Shown: positions 1 through 8,600 of the stretch, in pieces | How positions within the stretch are numbered: the stretch's first letter is position 1 | Layout: every line of letters starts with the position of its first letter | The notes under the pieces: generated by a model | Told to the model about the DNA's origin: nothing | The model's input: the letters and a program-made list of their open reading frames with translations, nothing else | Database searches by the model: none | Assembly: GCA_947039055.1 (NCBI GenBank) | Contig: CAMQYB010000043.1 | Span: 1-11,135 of the forward strand | Length of the DNA stretch: 11,135 nt | Reading direction: 5' to 3' | DNA from: an uncultured Deferribacteraceae bacterium | GTDB lineage: Bacteria > Chrysiogenota > Deferribacteres > Deferribacterales > Mucispirillaceae | Made by a program: the position numbers and the translations under genes

Positions 1-793
1 ATTCGTAAAATAACTGTAACGCAAAATCTAGCAAATTGACACAATCATATAGCACGCACAAATTCATAAAACAACCGTAACGCAAAATCTAGCAAATTGA
101 CATAATCATATAGCACGCACAAATTCATAAAACAACTGTAACGCAAAATCTAGCAAATTGACATAATCATATAGCACGCACATATTCGTAAAATAACTGT
201 ACCGCAAAATCTAGCAAATTAACACAATCATGTAGCACGCACAAATCCATAAAATAACCGTAACGCAACATTTACCAAATTAACACAGTCATGTAGCACG
301 CACAAATCCATAAAATAACCGTAATACAAAATTTACCAAATTAACACAATCATGTAGCACGCACATATTCGTAAAATAATTGTAACGCAAAATTTACTAA
401 ATTAACACAATCATGTAGCACACACATATTCGTAAAATAACCGTAACGCAAAATCTAGCAAATTGACATAATCATATAGCACGCACAAATTCATAAAACA
501 ACTGTAACGCAAAATCTAGCAAATTGACATAATCATATAGCACGCACATATTCGTAAAATAACTGTACCGCAAAATCTAGCAAATTAACACAATCATGTA
601 GCACGCACAAATCCATAAAATAACCGTAACGCAACATTTACCAAATTAACACAGTCATGTAGCACGCACAAATCCATAAAATAACCGTAATACAAAATTT
701 ACCAAATTAACACAATCATGTAGCACGCACATATTCATAAAATAATTGTAACGCAAAATTTACCAAATTGACATAATCGTATAGCTCAGCAAA
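1..793. repeat. 61-bp tandem repeat array, 13 units, truncated by the window edge
   Basis: Thirteen consecutive units of exactly 61 bp begin at 1, 62, 123, 184, 245, 306, 367, 428, 489, 550, 611, 672 and 733. No insertion or deletion is seen in any unit; all variation is by base substitution. The unit starts ATTCRTAAAA, has a centre like CGCAAAATCTAGCAAATTGA and ends near TAGCACGCACAA. Unit 13 degrades in its last dozen bases, and homology is lost after 793, apart from a faint ACTCATAA at 794. The left border is outside the window. The unit length is not a multiple of three and stops occur in every frame on both strands, so the array is non-coding. There is no constant-repeat/variable-spacer pattern. 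It lies 3' of the DUF2625 gene; the 794-865 interval between them is AT-rich with no convincing terminator. Its function is unknown. Confidence 0.97.
73..736. repeat. 366-bp higher-order repeat (six 61-bp units) within the array
   Basis: Positions 73-370 are repeated base for base at 439-736, an offset of 366 bp, or exactly six 61-bp units. The identical block covers 298 bp: the end of unit 2, all of units 3-6 and the first four bases of unit 7, copied into units 8-13. Neighbouring units inside one block differ from each other at many positions, while equivalent units six apart are identical. That is the signature of a recent block duplication by unequal exchange or replication slippage acting on an older, already diverged array. 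Confidence 0.93.
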
Positions 794-865
794 ACTCATA
801 AGCATAAATATTTAGTATCTATGTTATAAAATCTTAATTATATTTATCAGATTTATTTATAAAAA

Positions 866-1471
866 TTACTCTTCACTTCCACCATTTAATGCGATCATCA
901 TCTCTAATTGTAATTTTTGAATTTCTTCAATTGGTACAATTTTATGCTTAAGACTTTTCACTTTTTTGATCTCTTTACTCCATAAAAATGGAATGTATAA
1001 AAGTCCTTCATCAGACTTTATATTTTTGATCTCTGTTTGCCAATTATCTAAACGATATAGCTCATAAAATTTTTCAACCCTCTTTCCTCCTAGTACAAAG
1101 AAGAAAACAAAATCGCTATACTTAATACCTAACTCTTCCCACTCTAACGTATCTGGAGCAAAATAATGAACCATGTTTTCTGCATTAATAGAGAAAAGTC
1201 CACCTGTGATATCTTCTCCAACAACGATCATTCCATACGGTTTTAAAAATGCATTCTTCTCTACAAAATCTATCTCGCCACTACCAAATATCCGCACCCA
1301 CTTATCACAGATAATTCCACCTGTTAAAGTTACAATTTCACCTAATGAACTTTTATCATCTAACTGATAAATAGATTTTGCTTGCTCTACTTTTTCACTA
1401 TCTACTGGTAGCACAATTATCTCTGCTTTTGATTTTTCAATTTCTTCACTCAATGCTTCTATCATAGTCAT
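866..1471 (-). CDS. DUF2625 family protein, function unknown
   Basis: A complete 201-residue soluble protein that I recognise as DUF2625 by its conserved blocks: a TGG..W.R.FGSG segment at about residues 50-65, a DITGGLFSIN block at about 87-96, and YFAPDTLEWEELGIKYSDF at about 103-121, followed by an FLW motif and a C-terminal helix. There is no signal peptide, membrane segment or recognisable catalytic signature, and the family has no established function that I know of. Start choice: an in-frame ATG at 1486 gives 206 residues but has no Shine-Dalgarno sequence. GGAG sits nine bases before the ATG at 1471, and a candidate promoter at 1502-1530 would leave a usable leader only for that start. 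The gene stands alone between the rpoC terminator and the 61-bp array, so it is probably transcribed separately from the polymerase operon. Family assignment is fairly secure from memory; the biological role is not. Confidence 0.85.
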   Translation of the reverse strand: MTMIEALSEEIEKSKAEIIVLPVDSEKVEQAKSIYQLDDKSSLGEIVTLTGGIICDKWVRIFGSGEIDFVEKNAFLKPYGMIVVGEDITGGLFSINAENMVHYFAPDTLEWEELGIKYSDFVFFFVLGGKRVEKFYELYRLDNWQTEIKNIKSDEGLLYIPFLWSKEIKKVKSLKHKIVPIEEIQKLQLEMMIALNGGSEE

Positions 1472-1501
1472 AAAAATCTTCTCCATTTACACATTCAAAC
1501 G

Positions 1502-1530
1502 ATTATATATAATACTCTCTATCAAATTAA
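1502..1530 (-). promoter_or_regulatory. Candidate sigma-70-type promoter for the DUF2625 gene
   Basis: On the minus strand a perfect TATAAT (1507-1502) is preceded after 17 bp by TTAATT (1530-1525), a weak match to TTGACA. It lies just beyond the rpoC terminator and about 30 bp before the preferred DUF2625 start at 1471. Surrounding DNA is AT-rich, so a chance -10 match is possible. Confidence 0.45.
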
Positions 1531-1538
1531 CTAATCAT

Positions 1539-1570
1539 AAAAAAGAGAGAGGATAATATACCCTCTCTCT
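1539..1570 (-). terminator. Intrinsic terminator after rpoC
   Basis: On the minus strand AGAGAGAGG (1570-1562) and CCTCTCTCT (1552-1544) form a perfect 9-bp stem with a 9-base loop, immediately followed by a run of T ending at 1539. It begins 33 bases after the rpoC stop codon, the expected place for the end of the rplJL-rpoBC transcript. The stem is polypurine on one side and polypyrimidine on the other. Confidence 0.92.
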
Positions 1571-1603
1571 ACATACAATACTTTATATAATTTTAAAAAT
1601 TAT

Positions 1604-4600
1604 CTACGGTTTAGTGAATTGATACTTCTTAGAAGAAATATGTTTAGAACCCGTTCCTGCTGGAATAAGTTTACCCATAATAACATTCTCTTTAAGACCT
1701 CTAAGTTTATCCATTTTACCAGAACATGCTGCATCCGTTAAGACTCTTGTAGTCTCTTGGAATGATGCTGCTGATATAAAACTCTCTGTGTTTAACGCAG
1801 CTTTTGTAATACCTTGTAATATCGTTCTACCAGATGGAGGTTGTTTACCCTCTTCTAATAATTGAGCCTGAACTGCTTTGAAATCAGTTTTATAAACTTC
1901 TTCATTCTGCATAAATTCAGAATCACCAGGTTCATCGATAACTACCTTCTTAAGCATCTGACGTACAATAACTTCAATGTGCTTATCGTTGATAGAAACC
2001 CCTGATTTACGATACACTACTTGAATTTCATCAACTAGGTATTTCTCCAAAGCCTCTTCACCTAGAACTGCAAGCTTGTCATGAGGATTAATATGTCCAT
2101 CAATCAACTGCTCTCCAGCTTTAACTCTATCACCTTCGTGAACGTTAATATATCTTTGGTTACTAATGTTATAAGATTTTTTATCACCAGTTTGTTCGTT
2201 CGTAACAGTGATTTTTCTCATTCCACGAGTAGATTGCTCTATCGTTACCAATCCCTCAATCTCAGCTATTACCGCTGGATCTTTAGGTTTACGTGCTTCA
2301 AATAACTCTGCAACACGAGGTAGACCAACTGTAATATCTTTTGTCTTTTGAGCTTCTCTTGGTATCTTCGCAATAATCTCACCAGCTGGTACTAACGCTC
2401 CCTCATCGACAACAATGTTCGCTCCAGGAGGCATAGGATAACTGTGTATAGTTTTATTGTCTGGACCTTTAATTGATAGTCTCGGTTGACGTCTATCACG
2501 TAAATTACCAACAACAACTTTCTGTGATAATCCTGTTATCGGATCGATCTCTTCTTTAAGAGTATCTCCTTCAATTAACTCTCCAAATGCGATAGTTCCT
2601 TCAAACTCTGTAACAATTACAGATGCGTGAGGATCCCATTCGTAAAGCAATTCTCCTTGCTTAACAGTGCTACCTTCTTTAACTCTAATTCTATTACCAT
2701 AACCTGGTCCGTAACGCTCAATAATCCTTCCATCGTTATCTTTAACAAATAACGAACCGTTACGATTAAGAACTATTAATTCACCAGATTTATTTAACAC
2801 TACTTTTAAATCTTCAAAGAATACTTTACCACCCAATTTAGATATCATCGACGACTCAATAGCAGATGATGACGCAATACCACCAACGTGGAATGTTCTC
2901 ATCGTTAACTGAGTTCCAGGCTCTCCGATAGATTGTGCAGCGATTGTTCCTGTTGCTTCACCGATCTCAACCATTCTACGAATAGCTAAATCAAGTCCGT
3001 AACATTTTTTACATATACCAAATTTAGAATCACAAGTTAACGGAGATCTAACCATTATTCTATCAATTCCTGCTTTAGTTAATGCTTCAACTACATCTTC
3101 TGATATATAACTGTTCGATGCTACAACTAATTCATCCGTTATCGGATCGTAAACATCATCAAGAATAAATCTACCGTAAATACGCTCTCCAAGTGGTTCA
3201 ATTATATTTGAACCTTGATAAAGTGGAGTTAATTCAATACCACGAATAGTTCCACAATCATCTTCAGAGATAATTATATCTTGTGCAACATCAACAAGTC
3301 TACGAGTTAGATAACCTGAGTTCGCTGTTTTTAACGCTGTATCGGCTAGACCTTTACGAGCTCCGTGTGTTGAAATAAAGTACTGTGATACGGTTAATCC
3401 TTCTCTAAAGTTTGCGATAATAGGAGTCTCAATAATTTCACCAGATGGTTTCGCCATCAACCCTCTCATACCACCTAACTGTGCAATTTGAGCCTTCGAC
3501 CCTCTTGCTCCAGAATCTGACATGATGTGAAGATTGTTGTAAAATCTATCTTTCTTATTAGGGCTTGAAGCATCTCCACCAACTGTTTCAATTGATTTCA
3601 TCAACTCTTCTGCAATCGATTCGTTAGTTAGAGACCATACATCAATAATCTGGTTATATCGCTCACCTTTTGTTAAAGCACCTTCACGATAATGTTCCTC
3701 AATCTCTCTAACTTTCTGATTTGCTTCCTCAACTAAACCTGATTTTGACTCAGGAATAATCATATCATCAAGACAGATAGAATATCCAGCTTTTGTTGAA
3801 TATTTAAATCCTAAATCTTTAAGATTATCTAAAAATGTAACCGAATGCCAGTTACCTAATTTTTTATATATGTGATCAACTAATTTAACTAACTCTTTTT
3901 TACCTAGAACTTTGTTAACTACGTCAAACTCAATACTGTCTGGAACGATACCGTAAAGTATAACTCGTCCAGCTGATGTATCATAGATTTTCTCGTTAAT
4001 TCTAACTTTGATCTCAGAATAAATATCTAACTTACCGTGATCAATAGCTATTATAACTTCATCTGATGATGCATATATTTTACCAGAACCTTTACCGTTT
4101 CTCATAGAACGTGTTAGATAATAAATACCTAAAACCATATCCTGTGTTGGAACAGCAAGTGGATGTCCGTTTGCAGGTGATAGAATGTTATACGGTGCAA
4201 GCATTAAAGTTCTAGCCTCTAATTGAGCCTCAAACGATAACGGTACGTGTACAGCCATCTGATCTCCATCAAAATCGGCGTTGAACGCTGGACAAACAAG
4301 TGGGTGAAGTTGGATCGCTTTACCTTCAATTAATAAAGGTTCAAACGCTTGAATTCCAAGTCTGTGAAGTGTCGGTGCACGGTTTAATAATACAGGGTGT
4401 TCTTTGATAACTTCCTCTAAAATATCCCATACCTCATCACGTCTCTCTTCAACCATTTTTTTAGCTTGTTTAACAGTTGATGCGATCATATGTTCTTTCT
4501 CTAACTTGTAGTATAAGAAAGGTTTGAATAATTCTAACGCCATAAGTTTAGGTAATCCGCACTGGTGCATCTTTAAATGAGGTCCTGCAACAATAACAGA

Positions 4601-5689
4601 ACGTCCTGAATAATCGACACGTTTACCTAAAAGGTTTTGTCTAAATCTACCGTTCTTACCTTTAATCATATCTGATAAAGATTTAAGCGGTCTTTTGTTA
4701 GATGATCTAATAACACGACCACGACGACCGTTATCAAATAAAGCATCAACTGCTTCTTGAAGCATTCTCTTCTCATTTCTAACGATGATCTCAGGTGAAG
4801 TTAATTCTATCAACTTTTTCAATCTATTGTTTCTGTTTATAACTCTTCTGTATAGATCGTTTAGATCTGATGTTGCAAATCTACCACCATCTAGTGGAAC
4901 TAACGGTCTAAGCTCTGGTGGAATTACAGGAATAACATCTAAAATCATCCACTCAGGTTTATTTTTCGACTTTCTAAAAGCTTCAACTACTCTTAATCTT
5001 TTTGCAAGTTTAAGTCTTTTTTGTACAGACGTCGTTTCTCTTAGATCGATTTTCAACTCTGCAAGAAGCAGATCTAAATCAACTTTTTTAAGAAGATCTT
5101 TTAAGGCTTCAGCACCAATTCTTGCGATGAAACTTGTATGTCCAAAATCTTCTTGAGCTTTACGATACGCTTCATCTGAAAGGATTTCTCCCTCTTTTAA
5201 TGAAGTGTTTTTAGCGTCTGTTACTATGTATGACTCAAAATAGGCTACTCTCTCAATATCTTTAATAGATAAATTAAGTATCGACCCTACTCTTGATGGA
5301 GTACCTTTGAAAAACCATATATGACAAACAGGTGAAGCAAGATCAATATGTCCCATTCTTGAACGACGGACTTTAGATTGAATAACTTCAACACCACATT
5401 TTTCGCAAATGATCCCTCTATGCTTCATTCTCTTATATTTACCACATAAACATTCCCAATCTTTAACTGGTCCAAATATTTTTGCACAAAATAAGCCGTC
5501 TCTTTCAGGTTTGAAAGTTCTATAATTTATGGTTTCAGGTTTCGTTACCTCGCCTGATGACCATGAATGTACCTTATCTGGAGATGCTATCTTTATTCGT
5601 ATAGCATCAAAGAAAACCGGAATATTTGATGGCTTTTTCTTCAGCCTATCATTCGGCATTGATAATGATAAATCATCTTTATTTTTCAT
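1604..5689 (-). CDS. rpoC: DNA-directed RNA polymerase subunit beta'
   Basis: Catalytic largest subunit of RNA polymerase, full length at 1361 residues (E. coli has 1407). The N-terminal zinc site is visible as C80, C82, C95 and C98. The catalytic Mg2+ motif NADFDGDQM spans 470-478, with the three aspartates at 472, 474 and 476. The bridge helix (GARKGLADTALKTANSGY, ending at 793) is followed by the second zinc site C812, C886, C893 and C896. The trigger loop MRTFHVGG has its histidine at 934. Between it and the conserved DITVGLPRV block near 1118-1126 lies a long insertion (about 941-1115) of the SI3 type typical of Gram-negative lineages. Start choice: GTG at 5698 is possible, but AGGAAG at 5703-5698 is eight bases from the ATG at 5689 and abuts the GTG, so the ATG is preferred. 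The gene overlaps the end of rpoB by 11 bp in another frame, which suggests translational coupling, and is followed by a strong terminator. No key residue is missing. Confidence 0.98.
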   Translation of the reverse strand: MKNKDDLSLSMPNDRLKKKPSNIPVFFDAIRIKIASPDKVHSWSSGEVTKPETINYRTFKPERDGLFCAKIFGPVKDWECLCGKYKRMKHRGIICEKCGVEVIQSKVRRSRMGHIDLASPVCHIWFFKGTPSRVGSILNLSIKDIERVAYFESYIVTDAKNTSLKEGEILSDEAYRKAQEDFGHTSFIARIGAEALKDLLKKVDLDLLLAELKIDLRETTSVQKRLKLAKRLRVVEAFRKSKNKPEWMILDVIPVIPPELRPLVPLDGGRFATSDLNDLYRRVINRNNRLKKLIELTSPEIIVRNEKRMLQEAVDALFDNGRRGRVIRSSNKRPLKSLSDMIKGKNGRFRQNLLGKRVDYSGRSVIVAGPHLKMHQCGLPKLMALELFKPFLYYKLEKEHMIASTVKQAKKMVEERRDEVWDILEEVIKEHPVLLNRAPTLHRLGIQAFEPLLIEGKAIQLHPLVCPAFNADFDGDQMAVHVPLSFEAQLEARTLMLAPYNILSPANGHPLAVPTQDMVLGIYYLTRSMRNGKGSGKIYASSDEVIIAIDHGKLDIYSEIKVRINEKIYDTSAGRVILYGIVPDSIEFDVVNKVLGKKELVKLVDHIYKKLGNWHSVTFLDNLKDLGFKYSTKAGYSICLDDMIIPESKSGLVEEANQKVREIEEHYREGALTKGERYNQIIDVWSLTNESIAEELMKSIETVGGDASSPNKKDRFYNNLHIMSDSGARGSKAQIAQLGGMRGLMAKPSGEIIETPIIANFREGLTVSQYFISTHGARKGLADTALKTANSGYLTRRLVDVAQDIIISEDDCGTIRGIELTPLYQGSNIIEPLGERIYGRFILDDVYDPITDELVVASNSYISEDVVEALTKAGIDRIMVRSPLTCDSKFGICKKCYGLDLAIRRMVEIGEATGTIAAQSIGEPGTQLTMRTFHVGGIASSSAIESSMISKLGGKVFFEDLKVVLNKSGELIVLNRNGSLFVKDNDGRIIERYGPGYGNRIRVKEGSTVKQGELLYEWDPHASVIVTEFEGTIAFGELIEGDTLKEEIDPITGLSQKVVVGNLRDRRQPRLSIKGPDNKTIHSYPMPPGANIVVDEGALVPAGEIIAKIPREAQKTKDITVGLPRVAELFEARKPKDPAVIAEIEGLVTIEQSTRGMRKITVTNEQTGDKKSYNISNQRYINVHEGDRVKAGEQLIDGHINPHDKLAVLGEEALEKYLVDEIQVVYRKSGVSINDKHIEVIVRQMLKKVVIDEPGDSEFMQNEEVYKTDFKAVQAQLLEEGKQPPSGRTILQGITKAALNTESFISAASFQETTRVLTDAACSGKMDKLRGLKENVIMGKLIPAGTGSKHISSKKYQFTKP

Positions 5690-8600
5690 TTTCGTCACTT
5701 CCTAAAGCTTCTTGTTCTGCAAGTAGATCGTCTGCTGTTAATAAATCAATATCCAACACTAGCCCTTGTAACTCTTTAATAAGTACGTTAAACGACTCTG
5801 GCATTGATGGTGTAAATGTGAAATTACCATTTACTATTGATTCATAAACCGCTGTTCTTCCTTCAACATCATCAGATTTAACTGTAAGCATCTCTTGTAA
5901 GACGTTCGCAGCTCCGTATGCTTCTAATGCCCAAACTTCCATCTCTCCTAGTCTCTGACCACCGAACTGTGCTTTACCACCTAACGGTTGTTGAGTAACT
6001 AATGAGTATGGTCCAGTAGATCTTGCATGTATTTTTGTATCAACAAGGTGATGCAGTTTAAGCATATACATTATTCCTACTGTTACTTCTTGCTCAAACA
6101 TATCGCCCGATCGACCATCATATAACTTGGTTTGACCATCTGATTGATATCCAGCTTCAACTAACATAGCCTTGATATCTGCTTCTTTTGCTCCATTAAA
6201 TACTTCTGTTGCTACATACTTATTAAGTCCTCTTGCAGCCCAACCTAAGTGAGTCTCTAATATCTGACCTACGTTCATACGTGAAGGCACTGATAATGGA
6301 TTTAATATAAGCTCAACAGGAGTACCATCAGGTAGATACGGCATATCTTCTTCTGGTAATATACGAGACACAACACCTTTGTTACCATGTCGTCCTGCCA
6401 TTTTATCACCAACAGAAAGCTTTCTACGAATTGCTACAAATACTCTAACTGATTTTAATACACCAGCTGGTAATTCATCACCTTTACCGATTTTACGATG
6501 TCTATCTTTTAATTTATCTTCTGATTCGCCTATTCTTTTGAAATATTGTTCGTTTATTTTTTGCATCTCAAGATCAATTGCGTCTTTGCCTTCTACGTTT
6601 AATCTACTTAATGATACGAAATTTAAACCTTTCATACTCTCTTCAGATAGAACTGTACCAGATTTAATATCATCTGAATCTTTAAGAACTTTTTTGCCCA
6701 TAAATATTTTTTTCATTATATCTACTCTAGCGTTCTCTAAAGCTTTTAACTCTCTTCTGTGATCTGTTTCAATTTTCTTTAATTCATCTTTTTCAATCGA
6801 TTCAGTTCTTGCATCTTTCTGTACATCTCTTCTTGTCATTACCTGCACATCTAATACTGTACCAGATATTCCTGACGGAACTCGTAATGATGCATCTTTA
6901 ACATCACCCGCTTTCTCTTGGAAGATAGCACGAAGAAGTTTCTCTTCAGGTGATGCTTGTGTCTCACCCTTTGGAGTAACTTTACCAACTAATATATCAC
7001 CGTCTGCAACTTTCGTCCCAACCGTGATAATACCTGACTCATCAAGACGGCTTGTAGCCTCTGTTGATACGTTTGGTAGTTCAGCCGTAATCTCCTCTGC
7101 ACCCAATTTTGTGTCCCTAGCATCAATATCGAAAACTTCTATGTGGATAGATGTGAAAACATCCTCTTTAACAAGTTTCTCTGATACTAGGATAGAATCC
7201 TCATAGTTGTAACCCATCCATGGCATAAACGCCACGACTGTATTACGTCCTAATGCTAACTCTCCTCTATCGGTTGCAGCACCATCTGCTAATGTATCGC
7301 CCGCTTTAACTTTCTGTCCAACAGTTACGATCGCATTATAATTTATACATGTATCTTGGTTCGATCTTTTATATTTAACTAATTCATAAACATCTATGCC
7401 AAACGTTCCATCTTTCTTATTGTATCTAACAATTACGCCTTCTGCATCAACATAATCTACTACTCCAGCGTTCTTAGCAATAAGTGCTGATCCAGAATCA
7501 AGCGCTACTTTACGCTCTAACCCAGTTCCAACAATCGGTGCGTCAGTTCTAATAAGTGGAACTGCTTGACGTTGCATGTTTGATCCCATTAACGCTCTGT
7601 TTGCATCATCATGCTCTAAAAATGGTATCAATGCAGTAGATACTGATACGATCTGCATCGGTGATACATCCATATATTCCATCTTAGATGACTCTTCAAT
7701 CAATGTCTCACTCGCATGACGACACTCGACTAATTTGCTTACAAAACTGTTGTCCTCTGCAAGAACAGTATTCGCCTGTGCAATAAAGTAATCTTCCTCT
7801 TCTAAGGCATACATGTAAACGATCTCATTAGTAACTTTACCATCAATAACTTTACGATATGGAGTCTCAATAAATCCAAACTCATTTATCTTAGCATAAG
7901 TTGTAAGCGATGTGATAAGTCCAATGTTCGGTCCCTCTGGAGTCTCAATAGGACATATTCTACCGTAATGCGATGTATGAACATCACGAACGTCAAATCC
8001 TGCTCTATCTCTATTTAATCCACCAGGCCCTAATGCTGATAATCTTCTTTTATGTGTTATCTCAGATAATGGATTATTCTGATCCATGAACTGTGATAAT
8101 TGGTAACTACCAAAAAACTCTTTTATAGATGCCGATAACGGTTTCGCATTTAATAGATCCTGTGGAGTAGTTTCCTGCATATCCTGAATAGACATACGTT
8201 CTTTAACTGTCTTCTCCATTCTCGCTAAACCAACTCTTATATGGTTCTGTAATTGCTCACCAGCAGCTCTAACACGTCTATGTCCTAAGTGATCGATATC
8301 ATCAATCTTCTCAGTACCTAATCTGATCTGCTCCAGAACTCTTATCGTTTCAACAATATCATCTTTTGTTAATGTGATAACATCTGATGGAGTTTCAACA
8401 CCTAAACGCTTATTAATCTTAAGTCTACCAACTCTTGATAAATCATAACGCTTATGATTGAAAAATAGATTATTGAACTGTAGTAAAGCTTGCTCATTTG
8501 TTGCAGGCTCACCAGGTCTTAATTTTTTATAGATATCAATTAACGCTTCTTCTCTCGTTTTAACTTTATCTATCGCTAAAATATCTCTAATTGATGTATC

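Noticed and set aside
1..793. CRISPR array
   Set aside because: The whole 61-bp period is repeated. There is no short constant repeat alternating with unique spacers, and no cas gene is nearby.
1..793. Repeated promoters, because type A units contain TTGACA
   Set aside because: No TATAAT-like hexamer lies 16-18 bp downstream in the unit, and type B units have TTAACA. The match is a by-product of the AT-rich unit.
794..865. Terminator after the DUF2625 gene
   Set aside because: Only a weak AAATCT/AGATTT pairing with a long AT loop and no proper T run was found.
4785..5156. Plus-strand open frames of 60-127 codons antisense to rpoC, rpoB and rplJ
   Set aside because: They mirror strongly conserved coding sequence in another frame, have no credible ribosome binding sites, and their translations match no family I recognise.
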